Below are positions 9,887-19,360 of a stretch of 64,000 bases of DNA, one piece after another; within the stretch, counting starts at the first letter, position 1; every line of letters starts with the position of its first letter. Where the stretch lies: assembly GCF_001571225.1 (NCBI RefSeq), contig NZ_BCTJ01000001.1, positions 124,001 through 188,000 on the forward strand, in the 5' to 3' direction. The DNA is from Hydrogenophaga palleronii NBRC 102513 (lineage in GTDB: Bacteria > Pseudomonadota > Gammaproteobacteria > Burkholderiales > Burkholderiaceae_C). The notes under the pieces were generated by a model. The model was not told the origin of the DNA. It did not search any database and was given only the letters and a program-made list of their open reading frames with translations. Made by a program: the position numbers and the translations under genes.

Positions 9887-10261
9887 TCAGGCAACGCGCG
9901 TGGCCAGCAGGCGCTCCTGGTCTGCCAGCCGGTCGAGTTCGGCGCAGACGTCGTTGATGCGGCCCGAGATCACCAGCCGCACCTTGGCCCGCTGCGCCAC
10001 TGGCGCTTCGGTCTGGCGCAACACCCGCACACGGGAGGTGGCGTGGACCGGGTCTGCAACGGCCGGCACCGCGCTCAGCAGCGGCGCGGCATTGCACGGC
10101 ACGCCGCGCTTGAGCCAGCCCGCACGTGTGAAGCGTTGCACGGCACGGCTGGCCAGCGGTTCGTTGGCCGCCGGTGTCTTGCGGATTGCCGGTGAGGGCA
10201 GCCAGCAGTCGATCAGTTGCAGGGGGGCGCGCCAGGTATTGGATTGAAAGATTTTTCCCAT
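9887..10261 (-). CDS. Small conserved protein downstream of lexA, unknown function
   Basis: A 124-residue protein without a recognised domain. It starts MGKIFQSNTWRAPLQLID and ends with a more conserved-looking block, VRLVISGRINDVCAELDRL, followed by LADQERLLATRVA. The ATG at 10261 was chosen because GGAG lies 6 nt upstream; an in-frame ATG at 10273 (MEFRMGK) is possible. There is no signal peptide and no membrane segment, and the middle is basic and poorly ordered. It is co-oriented with lexA, 136 bp downstream, so it may be read through from the SOS promoter or have its own. From memory, similar small proteins sit beside lexA in Comamonadaceae; this needs a search. No function is proposed. 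Confidence 0.7.
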   Translation of the reverse strand: MGKIFQSNTWRAPLQLIDCWLPSPAIRKTPAANEPLASRAVQRFTRAGWLKRGVPCNAAPLLSAVPAVADPVHATSRVRVLRQTEAPVAQRAKVRLVISGRINDVCAELDRLADQERLLATRVA

Positions 10262-10397
10262 GCGAAACTCCATTGATGGGGTTGAACACAGGCAGGATTG
10301 AGAACAAGCGCCAACGCAGGGTTGTGTCCTGTCGCGGGCACCATGCCCACGGGACCAAACGCCCGCCACCTGCGGAGGCGACACCGGCCGGAGCCGG

Positions 10398-11084
10398 TCA
10401 GAGCTGAAAGCTGTTGCGGATCAGGCCCACGGCAAGGCCTTCGATTTCGAACGGTTCACCCGGCTCGACCACGATGGTTTTGTAGTCGGGGTTTTCGGCG
10501 TGCAATTCGATCAGGTGCTGGCGCCGCATGAAGCGCTTCACGGTGACGTCTTCGCCCAGGCGGGCGACCACGATCTGGCCGTTCTTGGCTTCCTTGGTGG
10601 CCTGCACGGCGAGCAGGTCGCCGTCGATGATGCCGATGTCGCGCATGGACATGCCACGCACCTTGAGCAGGTAGTCGGGCGTGCGCTGGAACAGGCTGCG
10701 CTCGACGTGGTAGGTCTGGTCCACATGCTCTTGCGCCAGAATCGGCGAGCCCGCCGCCACACGACCGATCAGGGGCAGCATGAGCTGGCTCAGGCTGGGC
10801 AGCGGCAGTGTAAGCTGGCGCCCGCGCGAGTGGTTGATGGACTCCAGGTCTTCGCTGCGCAAGCGGATGCCGCGCGATGTGCCACTCACCAGCTCGATGA
10901 CCCCTTTGCGTGCCAGTGCCTGCAGGTGTTCTTCTGCGGCGTTGGCCGACTTGAAGCCCAGCTCGGACGCGATTTCGGCCCGGGTGGGTGGCGCGCCGGT
11001 GCGTGCGATGGCGGTCTGGATGAGTTCCAGAATTTGCTGTTGTCGCGCGGTCAGCTTCGGAGCGGTGTGGGGCAGATCAAGCAT
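10398..11084 (-). CDS. lexA: LexA repressor, SOS response
   Basis: Self-cleaving SOS repressor of 228 residues. The N-terminal winged helix starts [20 protein letters not shown], with the recognition helix in [13 protein letters not shown] (34-46). The cleavage site Ala111-Gly112 lies in GRVAAGSPI. The protease dyad is Ser146 (in [14 protein letters not shown]) and Lys183 (in VTVKR), 37 residues apart as in the E. coli protein. The C terminus ends [14 protein letters not shown]. The start at 11084 has GAGG 5 nt upstream. It binds CTG-N10-CAG boxes; two lie 80-115 bp upstream of its own start, so it should autoregulate. An asparaginase gene diverges from the same region. Confidence 0.97.
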   Translation of the reverse strand: MLDLPHTAPKLTARQQQILELIQTAIARTGAPPTRAEIASELGFKSANAAEEHLQALARKGVIELVSGTSRGIRLRSEDLESINHSRGRQLTLPLPSLSQLMLPLIGRVAAGSPILAQEHVDQTYHVERSLFQRTPDYLLKVRGMSMRDIGIIDGDLLAVQATKEAKNGQIVVARLGEDVTVKRFMRRQHLIELHAENPDYKTIVVEPGEPFEIEGLAVGLIRNSFQL

Positions 11085-11163
11085 GGGGACCTCGTTGAGA
11101 ACGTGGTTGCCGGGAATGGACACGGTGTGGACCGAAAGCCAGGTGGCGCTTTGTGCCGTGTAC

Positions 11164-11179
11164 CTGTTTTCTTATCCAG
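11164..11179. promoter_or_regulatory. SOS (LexA) box 1
   Basis: CTGTTTTCTTATCCAG fits the CTG-N10-CAG LexA operator with an AT-rich centre. It sits in the lexA/asparaginase intergenic region, 80 bp upstream of the lexA start and 36 bp upstream of the asparaginase start. Confidence 0.85.
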
Positions 11180-11182
11180 TGC

Positions 11183-11198
11183 CTGTATTTTTAACCAG
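11183..11198. promoter_or_regulatory. SOS (LexA) box 2
   Basis: CTGTATTTTTAACCAG is a second CTG-N10-CAG operator, shifted by 19 bp from the first, so the two sites lie nearly two helical turns apart on the same face. It ends 17 bp before the asparaginase start codon, so LexA bound here would also be expected to hinder that gene. Confidence 0.88.
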
Positions 11199-11215
11199 TT
11201 TCAAAGGAATGGCAA

Positions 11216-12202
11216 GTGGTGGATGCAAACGAGGCCCGACGGCTGGTGATTCTGGGCACGGGCGGCACCATTGCCGGTCGTGCCACAGCAGCTTCGGACA
11301 ACGTGGGTTATGTGGCCGGCCAGGTGGCCGTGGCCGATCTGGTGGCCGCCGTGCCGGCGCTGGCCGGTGTGTCCTGCGAGGTCGAGCAGGTGGCGCAGGT
11401 GGACAGCAAAGACATGGGCCTGCCGGTGTGGCAGGCGCTGGTGCGCCGGCTGGCACACCATCTGGAGGATCCTGCGGTGGCCGCTGTGGTGATCACCCAC
11501 GGCACCGACACCTTGGAAGAAACCGCTTTTCTGCTGCAGCAGCTGCTGCAGCCCCGCAAGCCCGTGGTGCTGACCTGCGCGATGCGGCCGGCGTCGGCAC
11601 TGACACCCGACGGCCCGCAAAACCTGAGCGATGCCGTGGCCGTGGCGCGTGAACCAGGCGCCGGTGGCGTGATGGTGGTGTGCGCCGGGCAGGTGCACAC
11701 GGCGACCGACGTGAGCAAGGTCCACACCTACCGGACCGACGCCTTTGACTCGGGCGACGCGGGCCCGGTGGCTTGTGTGGAAGAGGGCCGCGTGCGCCGC
11801 TTCCGGCCCTGGCCCGCGGACGTTCGCGCGACAGGTGGTGACCACGATGCCGGCGCGCTGGCGCGCTTCCTCGCGGCCGATGCGTTGCCCCGGGTCGAGC
11901 TGCTCATCAGCCATGCCGATGCCGGCGGTGCGATGGTGCAGGCCTTGCTCGCGCAGGGCGAGACCGACCCCGTCCAGGCGGTGCGCGGCATCGTGGTGGC
12001 CGGCACCGGCAATGGCACGGTGCACCAGGCCCTGGCCGAAGCCTTGGACGTGGCCCAGGCGCGGGGCGTGCCGGTGCTGCTGACCTCGCGCTGTGCGCGT
12101 GGCCACGTGGTGCCGCACCCCGGGCTGGCCTTTGTGGCGGCCGACGACCTGTCGCCCGTGAAAGCCCGGCTCGGTCTGGCGCTGGCCCTGCTGGCGGACT
12201 GA
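11216..12202 (+). CDS. L-asparaginase, cytoplasmic
   Basis: A 328-residue asparaginase of the bacterial two-domain family. The first catalytic Thr lies in ILGTGGTIAG (about Thr18). The second triad is THGTDTLEET (94-103) with Lys168 in DVSKVHTYRTDAF. It hydrolyses Asn to Asp and ammonia. No signal peptide is present, so the cytoplasm is likely. Start: tandem GTG codons at 11216 and 11219, with AAAGGAA 5-8 nt upstream; either can serve. The operator pair of lexA lies just upstream. The downstream small membrane gene follows after 3 bp, suggesting cotranscription. Confidence 0.9.
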   Translation: MVDANEARRLVILGTGGTIAGRATAASDNVGYVAGQVAVADLVAAVPALAGVSCEVEQVAQVDSKDMGLPVWQALVRRLAHHLEDPAVAAVVITHGTDTLEETAFLLQQLLQPRKPVVLTCAMRPASALTPDGPQNLSDAVAVAREPGAGGVMVVCAGQVHTATDVSKVHTYRTDAFDSGDAGPVACVEEGRVRRFRPWPADVRATGGDHDAGALARFLAADALPRVELLISHADAGGAMVQALLAQGETDPVQAVRGIVVAGTGNGTVHQALAEALDVAQARGVPVLLTSRCARGHVVPHPGLAFVAADDLSPVKARLGLALALLAD

Positions 12203-12205
12203 GCC

Positions 12206-12625
12206 GTGTTCGAAGCCCTTGGCGCGCACCCCTGGGTCTACCCGATGCTGGAGGTGGTGCACCTGATCGGAGTGGGCCTGCTGCTGGGCAACCTCACCCT
12301 GCTGGAGTTGCGTGTGCTCGGTTGGGGCAAGGCGCTGCCGCTGGAGCTCCTGGCGCGTTTGAGCCTGACGCTGGTGGCGATTGGTTTCTGCCTCGCTGCG
12401 GCCTCCGGCTTGTTGATGTTCGCGACGCAAGCCGGGGAACTGCTGGCCAACCGTGTATTCACAGTCAAGATGGTGCTGATCATGCTGGCGGGTTGCAACG
12501 CCGGCTGGTTCCACGGCCGGCGTTCATTGCAGCGCCAGGACGGCACCGCACGCGCGCTGATGCTGCTGTCGTCGGCGCTGTGGCTGATGGTGTTGACCTG
12601 CGGCCGCTGGATTGGCTACTGGTGA
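12206..12625 (+). CDS. Small integral membrane protein, four helices, unknown function
   Basis: A 139-residue membrane protein with four hydrophobic segments: about 14-34 (YPMLEVVHLIGVGLLLGNL), 47-70, 84-101 and 115-133. It begins at GTG 12206, 3 bp after the asparaginase stop. The sequence resembles small DUF6644-type membrane proteins that occur beside DUF6152 genes in Burkholderiales; the domain name is from memory and should be checked. A His/Trp-rich face (VVHLIG, GWFHGRR) could suggest cofactor binding but is not diagnostic. It is probably cotranscribed with the next gene. Confidence 0.75.
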   Translation: MFEALGAHPWVYPMLEVVHLIGVGLLLGNLTLLELRVLGWGKALPLELLARLSLTLVAIGFCLAAASGLLMFATQAGELLANRVFTVKMVLIMLAGCNAGWFHGRRSLQRQDGTARALMLLSSALWLMVLTCGRWIGYW

Positions 12626-12636
12626 AGGAGATGGCG

Positions 12637-13118
12637 ATGCAAAGACGCAATCTGCTGCGAGTGGGCGCGCTGCTGTCGATGGGGGGCTGGCGCGGCGCCG
12701 CGTTGGCCCACCACGGCTGGAGCAGCTTCGACCAGACCCGGCCGATTTACCTGGAAGGACGCGCCAGCAACGTGCGTTGGCGCAACCCGCACGCGGAGCT
12801 GGTGCTGGAACTGCCCGACAACCTGGTGCTGCCGCCCGACCTGGCGCAACGCCCCTTGCCCCCGCGCAGACCGCCGGCATCGACGGCCTGGCGCTGCTCG
12901 CAAAGGCGGTGCTGCCCTCGCGCCGCGAGCGCCGCTGGGAGATCGAGCTGGCGCCGCTGTTGCGCCTGAACCAGTGGAAGATGCCGGAGATCCGCAACGG
13001 CGCCATGCTGTCCGCCGTGGGCTTCACCTTCAAGGACGAACAGGGCGAGGCGATTCTGCGCGCCGAGTACGTGTGGCTGGACGGCAATGCCTACGGCCTG
13101 CGCTCCAGCCCGGCCTGA
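12637..13118 (+). pseudogene. DUF6152-like exported protein, frameshifted
   Basis: The protein is split between two frames. The first half begins MQRRNLLRVGALLSMGG (ATG at 12637, AAGGAG 6 nt upstream) with a Tat-like RRNLL signal. It continues AHHGWSSFDQTRPIYLEG through LAQRPLP near 12860. The expected continuation, PAQTAGIDGLALLAKAVLP through WLDGNAYGLRSSPA, lies in the -1 frame and stops at 13118. Adding one C to the C5 run at 12859-12863 restores a single frame of about 160 residues, the DUF6152 size. This is either a real inactivating deletion or a homopolymer base-call error. DUF6152 proteins are small periplasmic proteins without an assigned function. ATG 12631 directly abuts the ribosome-binding site and is unlikely. 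Confidence 0.75.
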
Positions 13119-13146
13119 CGAGCCCTTTGCGGGTCTGAGCAGGCAC

Positions 13147-13170
13147 AAAAAACCCGGCGCAAGGCCGGGG
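13147..13170 (-). terminator. Rho-independent terminator after adk
   Basis: Stem CCCGGC (13153-13158) / GCCGGG (13164-13169) with a 5-nt loop. Read on the minus strand it is followed by TTTTTT. It lies 25 bp beyond the adk stop codon. Confidence 0.75.
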
Positions 13171-13193
13171 TCTTGATGGGCGCGTGTGGCGCC

Positions 13194-14006
<813 letters not shown>

Positions 14007-14795
14007 TCAGCTGCTCGCCAGCAGTTCGCGCACGCGTTCCAGGTCTTGCGGCGTGTCCACGCCGGGTCCGGGGGCCTGGCTGCTCAGGTGCACTGCGATG
14101 CGCTGGCCGTGCCACAACACGCGCAGTTGCTCCAGCGATTCGGTGGCTTCCAGCGGAGCCGCTTCCAGCGCGGGAAACTGCCGCAGAAAGCCGGCGCGGT
14201 AGGCGTAGATGCCGACATGACGCAAGGGAGCGGGCGAGGGCAAGGACGCCATCGTTCGGCTATCCGCGGCCATGCCATCGCGCCACCATGCGATGGGCGC
14301 GCGGCTGAAGTACAGGGCGGTGCCGGCGCGGTCGAGCACCACCTTGACCACGTTGGGGTTGAGGAAGTCGGCCACGCTGTCGATGGTGTGTGCCGCGGTG
14401 CTCATGACGCAGTCGTTGCGGCGCTGCAGCTCGGCCGCCACCGCGTTGATCAGCGCCGGATCGATCAGCGGCTCGTCGCCTTGCACGTTCACCACCACCG
14501 CGTCGTCGGCCAGGCCGAGCAGGGTGCAGGCTTCGGCCAGCCGGTCGCTGCCGGAGGCGTGGTCGGTGCGCGTGAGCAGGGCTTGCACACCGTGCGCTTC
14601 GCAGGCGGCAACGATGCGCGCATCGTCGGCTGCCACCACGCAACGGCTGGCCGCGCTCTGGGCCGCGCGTTGTGCCACGCGCACCACCATGGGCACGCCG
14701 GCGATGTCGGCCAGGGGTTTGTCGGGCAGGCGGGTGGAGGCGAGCCGTGCCGGGATCAGCACCGTGAAGCCAGCCACGCCGTCGGCGGCGCTCAT
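14007..14795 (-). CDS. kdsB: 3-deoxy-manno-octulosonate cytidylyltransferase
   Basis: CMP-Kdo synthetase of 262 residues, activating Kdo for lipopolysaccharide inner-core assembly. The nucleotide-binding motif is [15 protein letters not shown] (about 14-28). [13 protein letters not shown] (about 98-110) carries the metal-binding Asp, and [10 protein letters not shown] and [12 protein letters not shown] follow in the usual order. Its ATG overlaps the trm112 stop by 4 bp (ATGA), so the genes are translationally coupled. It belongs with lpxK in an envelope-lipid operon. Confidence 0.97.
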   Translation of the reverse strand: MSAADGVAGFTVLIPARLASTRLPDKPLADIAGVPMVVRVAQRAAQSAASRCVVAADDARIVAACEAHGVQALLTRTDHASGSDRLAEACTLLGLADDAVVVNVQGDEPLIDPALINAVAAELQRRNDCVMSTAAHTIDSVADFLNPNVVKVVLDRAGTALYFSRAPIAWWRDGMAADSRTMASLPSPAPLRHVGIYAYRAGFLRQFPALEAAPLEATESLEQLRVLWHGQRIAVHLSSQAPGPGVDTPQDLERVRELLASS

Positions 14796-14998
14796 GCCAG
14801 CGGTGCTGGGGAGGAGGGGCGGGCCGCTTCTTCGTCGCTCAGGGGGCGGGCTTCATGTTCGAGCAGGATGGGAATGCCGTCGCGCACCGGATAGGCGAGG
14901 CGGGCGCTGCGCGAGAGCAGTTCCTGTTTGTCGCGGTCGAAGATCAGGGGGCCCTTGGTGACGGGGCAGACCAGCAGTTCGAGCAGTTTGGTGTCCAT
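14792..14998 (-). CDS. Trm112-like protein (YcaR family)
   Basis: A 68-residue Trm112p-like protein: [18 protein letters not shown], then [17 protein letters not shown]. Only one Cys is present in the LVCPVTKG part, so this bacterial form does not have a full zinc ribbon. Family members are small methyltransferase-partner-like proteins that are regularly encoded between lpxK and kdsB in proteobacteria; the role is not settled. It overlaps kdsB by 4 bp and lies 28 bp after lpxK. Confidence 0.9.
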   Translation of the reverse strand: MDTKLLELLVCPVTKGPLIFDRDKQELLSRSARLAYPVRDGIPILLEHEARPLSDEEAARPSSPAPLA

Positions 14999-15026
14999 GG
15001 CGGGGATGATAGTCGGGCAGGGCGCT

Positions 15027-16112
15027 TCAGCGGGCCGGCTTCAGCGTCGCCAGGCGCGCGTCGATGGCGGCGAAGAAGGCCGGATCGGGCGCCAGTTCCA
15101 GCGGCACGGCCCAGGCCCGTACCGGCTGGCCGGCCGCGGCATGAGGCAGCAGGGGAAACAGCTTGACCGCGTCTTTTTCGGTGCAGAGCAGCGGCCCTTG
15201 CTCGGCCGTGCCGAGCAGCGCGGCGTAGGCGGCCGCGTCGGCATGGTCGGGCAGGGCGACGGTGTGGGCCAGGCTCAGCCCCTGGTCGCGCAGCATGTCG
15301 AAGAACACCTCGGGCCGGGCGATGGCGGCCACCGCCGTCACTGGCTGGTTGCGCAGATCGGCCAGCGGCATGCGCTGACCTTGCGGCCCGATGGCTTCGG
15401 TGGCGAGCCGGCGTGCTGCATTGAAGAGGGGCGCCACCGGCGACGCGGCCAGTGCGGCTGCCGGCTGGCCTGCCCGGCTTTGGCGCAGCACGAAGTCGGG
15501 CTGGAAGGCGGTGTGGCGCGCCGGTGGCCAGGGTTCGCGCAGCAGGCCGGCGGGCAGCAGCCAGCCGTTGCCGGTACCGCGGTCGTCGAACACGGCCACC
15601 GCGATGTCGCGCCCCAGCGCCAGGTGCTGCAGCCCGTCGTCGCAGACCAGCACGTTCACGTCCGGGTGCGCCGCCAGCAGCGCCTGCGCGGCCTCGGCCC
15701 GCTGCGCGGCCACGAACACCGGTACGCCGGTGGCCTGGCGGATCAGCAGCGGTTCGTCGCCGGCATCGGCGGCGGGGCTGCCGGGCAGCACGGCCAGCAC
15801 GCCGGCCTCACGCCGGCCATGGCCACGCGACACCACGCCGGGCGTCCAGCCCTGGGCGCGCAGGTGTTGCACCAGGGCGATGGTGCAGGGCGTCTTGCCG
15901 GCGCCACCAACCACCACGTTGCCGATCACGATGACCGGCACCGGCAAACGCTGCACCTTCAGCAGGCCACGCGCGTAAAGCGTGCGCCGCAGTGCCACGA
16001 GGGCGCGGTAGAGCAGGGAGACGGGCCAGAGCAGGCGGGCCCGCAGGCCGCGCCGTTGTGCGCCGAGCAGCCAGGCCGCTTGTCCACGCGCTTGCCGGGT
16101 GGCGTCGCTCAT
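15027..16112 (-). CDS. lpxK: Tetraacyldisaccharide 4'-kinase
   Basis: Lipid A 4'-kinase of 361 residues, an inner-membrane enzyme. A membrane-associated N-terminal helix region ([19 protein letters not shown]) precedes the Walker A loop [14 protein letters not shown] (about 68-81). [19 protein letters not shown] carries the catalytic DDGLQH, and [12 protein letters not shown] lies near the C terminus. The frame extends 24 codons further upstream, overlapping exbD, but [10 protein letters not shown] at 16112 leaves a 28-bp gap and is preferred. It lies between exbD and trm112 in one minus-strand operon. Confidence 0.96.
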   Translation of the reverse strand: MSDATRQARGQAAWLLGAQRRGLRARLLWPVSLLYRALVALRRTLYARGLLKVQRLPVPVIVIGNVVVGGAGKTPCTIALVQHLRAQGWTPGVVSRGHGRREAGVLAVLPGSPAADAGDEPLLIRQATGVPVFVAAQRAEAAQALLAAHPDVNVLVCDDGLQHLALGRDIAVAVFDDRGTGNGWLLPAGLLREPWPPARHTAFQPDFVLRQSRAGQPAAALAASPVAPLFNAARRLATEAIGPQGQRMPLADLRNQPVTAVAAIARPEVFFDMLRDQGLSLAHTVALPDHADAAAYAALLGTAEQGPLLCTEKDAVKLFPLLPHAAAGQPVRAWAVPLELAPDPAFFAAIDARLATLKPAR

Positions 16113-16140
16113 GGTGGCTGGCGCGGGCCGCGCGCTGGTG

Positions 16141-16575
16141 TCAGGACTTGCCACGGGCAGCACCGCCCGACTGTTGCGTGGCAAAGGTGATCTGCACCAG
16201 GCCGGCGCGCCGCGCCGCGTCCATCACGTTGATGACCGACTGGTGGGAGGCGGCGGCGTCGGCGCTGATCACGATCACGGTGTCGCGGTTGTCCTGGGCG
16301 GTTTGCGACAGCACCCGGGTGAGGGCCTCGACCCCCGCGCCTTCCATCACCTGGCGGTTGATGGAGTAGCGGCCGTCGCTGCCGACTGCCACCACGATCT
16401 CGCGCGGGTTCTGCTTCGGCGCCTGCGCATCGGCCGTGGGCAGGTTGACCTTGAGTTCGGTGAACTTGCTGTAGGTGGTGGTGAGCATCAGGAAGATCAG
16501 CACCACCAGCAGGATGTCGATGAACGGGATCAGGTTGATCTCGGGCTCGTCGCGCTCGCCGGAACGGAAGTTCAT
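16141..16575 (-). CDS. exbD: ExbD/TolR-type biopolymer transport protein
   Basis: A 144-residue ExbD/TolR protein: a short cytoplasmic N terminus (MNFRSGERDEPEINLIP), one membrane helix (FIDILLVVLIFLMLTT) with the proton-path Asp, and a periplasmic domain. With ExbB it forms the proton-driven motor that energises TonB- or TolA-type partners. It overlaps exbB by 4 bp (ATGA). Neither tonB nor tolA is adjacent, so the partner is not shown by this window. Confidence 0.93.
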   Translation of the reverse strand: MNFRSGERDEPEINLIPFIDILLVVLIFLMLTTTYSKFTELKVNLPTADAQAPKQNPREIVVAVGSDGRYSINRQVMEGAGVEALTRVLSQTAQDNRDTVIVISADAAASHQSVINVMDAARRAGLVQITFATQQSGGAARGKS

Positions 16576-17243
16576 GACAGCGGCTTCCGCAGGCTCAGCA
16601 GGTGGCGGGCGAAACGCTCGGCGGCCAGTTCCATGGCCAGCAGGTAAGCGTCGACGCGGCCGCGGAAGTAGCGCCAGAAGATCAGCGCCGGGATGGCGAT
16701 GATCAGGCCGAACGCGGTGTTGTAGAGCGCGATGGAAATGCCGTGTGCCAGCTGACCGGGGTTGCCCATGCCGGGCACCGCGCCCGAGACGTCGGCCGCT
16801 TGCGAGCCGAAGATCTCGATCATGCCGATGACGGTGCCGAGCAGGCCCAGCAGCGGCGCGGCCGACGCGATGGTGGCCAATGCGCCGAGGTAACGCTGCA
16901 GCTTGGCCGCGGCTTCGCGGCCGGCGCCTTCCAGGCTGGCGCGCAGGTCGTCTTCGCTGGCGCGCGGGTTGATGTTGTAGGTGCGGAAGCCGGTGGCGAG
17001 CACGGCACCGAGCACCGAGTTCTGCTCCAGCTGCTTGACCACGTCGGGGCCGGGCACGCCGCCGCGGGACACCATCATGGCTTCATCCAGCAGCTTGGGT
17101 GGCACGATCTTTTTGGTCTGCAGGCTGATGAAGCGCTCGACCACCAGCGCCAGGCCGAGGATGGAGCAGGCAATGAGAGGCCAGATCGGCCAGCCGGCGG
17201 CTTGAATGATGGAAAACAAATCGGGGCTCCAGGCTTGTGCCAC
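16572..17243 (-). CDS. exbB: MotA/TolQ/ExbB proton channel protein
   Basis: A 223-residue ExbB/TolQ protein with three membrane helices: PIWPLIACSILGLALVVE (about 17-34), ATIASAAPLLGLLGTVIGMI (about 117-136) and NTAFGLIIAIPALIFW (about 170-188). The conserved pore segment PLLGLLGTVIGMI is intact. It is the first gene of the exbB-exbD-lpxK-trm112-kdsB run, so its promoter should lie in the 17244-17928 region. It is called ExbB rather than TolQ because of its neighbours and length. Confidence 0.93.
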   Translation of the reverse strand: MAQAWSPDLFSIIQAAGWPIWPLIACSILGLALVVERFISLQTKKIVPPKLLDEAMMVSRGGVPGPDVVKQLEQNSVLGAVLATGFRTYNINPRASEDDLRASLEGAGREAAAKLQRYLGALATIASAAPLLGLLGTVIGMIEIFGSQAADVSGAVPGMGNPGQLAHGISIALYNTAFGLIIAIPALIFWRYFRGRVDAYLLAMELAAERFARHLLSLRKPLS

Positions 17244-17928
17244 CGGACGCCGGTGGCCTTGATGGGTGCGAAGGATTATGTCTCAGGGCTGTGTCCGTTC
17301 CTCGTGGAGACGCGACCATTCAGCCCTCACCGCCGCCGCCCAGCCATCCTGTAGTTCGCTCGTTGGCACCCATCGCCGTGCTTTCGGTGGTTGCCCAGTC
17401 TGAGGTCGTGCAGCGCAGGCCCGCAGCTTCGTTTGCCAGACCTTCTTCCAGCCCACGCGTGCACCCCAGGCCCTGCCTTTGCTGCCGTCCAGCGCGATGC
17501 TGCGGTCTGTGGAGGCGAAGACGCTGGCCATCTCCGAGGTCTGGCCGGCGTAGCCCAACTTGAGCTGGGCCCGGGCGCCGAAGTTGTGCCACAGGTTCAG
17601 GCCTGCCCAGGCCATGGATCGGCTCCACCAGCACGTCCAGAGCCGCGCGGTACAGTGGCCGTCTTCCCGCACCTTGAGGCTGCCCGAGCAGGCATGGCAG
17701 CCAGGGCAGACTTAGCACCAGATTCTGTGGATAACTTTGTGAAAAACCCTCTTGATGACTGCGCCGGGCCCAATGCCCACGGGGCATTCAACAGATCGAT
17801 GACAAAACAGGCAGCCCGAATGCCTTTGAAATCAACGCCCTTTGCCGTAGCGCGTGTCGGCGCTGGCAGTGGCGAGGGCGTGGCCAGCAACGGTGCGGAT
17901 TGTGGACACTTTTGCCCCGGAGATGCTC
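17244..17928. other. Intergenic region between exbB and xseA
   Basis: A 685-bp gap between divergent genes. It must hold the exbB promoter near its left end and the xseA promoter near its right end. The middle carries a degraded minus-strand coding segment (about 17440-17660) described separately. No RNA gene or insertion sequence is visible. Confidence 0.6.
17440..17672 (-). pseudogene. Possible remnant of an autotransporter beta-domain
   Basis: A minus-strand frame encodes AWAGLNLWHNFGARAQLKL, then GYAGQTSEMASVF, then ALDGSKGRAWGARVGWKKVW. This resembles strands in the translocator barrel of type V autotransporters (pattern: aromatic Pro/Ala-x-L-N-L-W-H-x-F-G, later WGxxxG). The similarity fades after about 70 residues, no outer-membrane C terminus follows, and what looks like the preceding segment (LDVLVEP) lies in another frame. 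Family resemblance is by eye only. Confidence 0.35.
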
Positions 17929-19224
17929 GTGCCTGAAGACTTTCTCAACCCGTTTCCGCCATCGGCGCCGCGCGTGTGGTCGGTTGGACCGCTGATGCGA
18001 GCGGTGGCGGACACCCTGTCCGCCCGCTTCAACCCTGTCGCCGTGCGGGGCGAGCTTTCGGGCTTTTCGCGCGCGGCCAGCGGGCATTGTTATTTTTCGC
18101 TCAAGGACGACACCGGCCAGGTGCGCTGCGCCATGTTCCGGCGCGCCGCCGACCAGCTGAGCTTTGCGCCGCGTGATGGACAACTCGTGGAGGCGCGCGG
18201 CAAGCTCGACGTCTACGGCGCGCGGGGTGACCTGCAGCTCATCGTCGAATCGATGCAACCGGCGGGGCAGGGTGCCTTGTTCGAGCAGTTCCTCAAGCTC
18301 AAGGCCCAGCTGGAGGCCGAGGGCCTGTTCGAAGCCGCTCGCAAACGGGCCTTGCCGGCACAACCGCGCAGCATTGGCGTGGTCACCTCGCTCGGCGCTG
18401 CCGCCTTGCGCGACGTGGTCACCGCCCTGCGGCGCCGCGTGCCGCACATTCCCGTGACCATCTACCCGGCGGCGGTGCAGGGCGCCCAGGCCCCGGCCGA
18501 GCTCTGTACGGCGTTGCAGAACGCCTACCGCCGGCATGCCGACACCGGCGAGAGCGAGGTGCTGCTGCTGGTGCGCGGCGGTGGTTCGCTGGAAGACCTG
18601 TGGTCGTTCAACGATCCCACGCTGGTGCGCACGCTGGCGCAGGCGCCGATGCCGGTCATCAGCGGCGTCGGGCACGAAACCGATTTCACCCTGGCCGACT
18701 TCGTGGCCGATCTGCGCGCGCCCACGCCCACCGCGGCGGCCGAGCTCTGCGCACCGGCGCGCGAGCAGCGTCTGGGTGAGCTGTCCTACCTGCGTGAGCG
18801 CCTGAGCGACGGTGTCTTCAACGCCATCGACCAGCGAGGCCAGCGGCTGGACCGCCTGGCCCAGCGCATGGGCCGGCCTTCGGGTCGTCTGCACGAAAGC
18901 CAGCAGCAACTGACCGCCCTGCAGCACCGGCTGCAACATGGCCTGTTGCTCGGTACCCAGCAGCGCCGCCACAGCCTGCAGATGCTGGGGCAGGCCGTGC
19001 CGCAGGCCTTGCGCCGCGCGATGGACGCGCAGCGCCTGCGCCTGCAGCGCGGGCAGACCGCATTGAGCCTGCTCGATCCACAACTCGTGCTGCAACGTGG
19101 CTACGCCTTCCTGACCGACGAACACGGCACCGCGATCACGCTGGCGGCCCAGGCCCGGCCGGGCCAGGCGCTGCGCGCCACGCTGGCCGACGGTGAACTG
19201 GGTCTGCACGTCGATGACAGGTGA
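17929..19224 (+). CDS. xseA: Exodeoxyribonuclease VII large subunit
   Basis: Large subunit of ExoVII (431 residues), a single-strand DNA exonuclease active with XseB. The N-terminal OB fold has RGELSGFSRAASGHCYFSLK and VRCAMFRRAA. The catalytic domain follows with GVVTSLGAAALRDVVTALRR, GGGSLEDLWSFND and GVGHETDFTLADFVAD, all in family order. A long helical region leads to the C-terminal DPQLVLQRGYAF motif. GTG 17929 was chosen because GGAG lies 6 nt upstream; ATG 17923 abuts the ribosome-binding site, and the frame is open to 17854. The small-subunit gene xseB is not adjacent. Confidence 0.93.
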   Translation: MPEDFLNPFPPSAPRVWSVGPLMRAVADTLSARFNPVAVRGELSGFSRAASGHCYFSLKDDTGQVRCAMFRRAADQLSFAPRDGQLVEARGKLDVYGARGDLQLIVESMQPAGQGALFEQFLKLKAQLEAEGLFEAARKRALPAQPRSIGVVTSLGAAALRDVVTALRRRVPHIPVTIYPAAVQGAQAPAELCTALQNAYRRHADTGESEVLLLVRGGGSLEDLWSFNDPTLVRTLAQAPMPVISGVGHETDFTLADFVADLRAPTPTAAAELCAPAREQRLGELSYLRERLSDGVFNAIDQRGQRLDRLAQRMGRPSGRLHESQQQLTALQHRLQHGLLLGTQQRRHSLQMLGQAVPQALRRAMDAQRLRLQRGQTALSLLDPQLVLQRGYAFLTDEHGTAITLAAQARPGQALRATLADGELGLHVDDR

Positions 19225-19256
19225 ATGACCGGGGCGCGGAAGAAACCCTGCTCCTG

Positions 19257-19282
19257 TTGACGCCACCGGGCTTGCCTACAAT
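19257..19282 (+). promoter_or_regulatory. Possible sodB promoter
   Basis: CCTACAAT just before 19283 gives a good -10 element. TTGACG at 19257-19262 is too close (14 bp) to be a perfect -35. It lies about 80 bp upstream of the sodB start, in the short gap after xseA. Confidence 0.35.
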
Positions 19283-19360
19283 GTGCGGGCCCCGCAGCCT
19301 TGTGCCACGCGCAACGCGGCCGAGTGCGCCGATTCACAACACCAACGCAAGAGGAACCCC

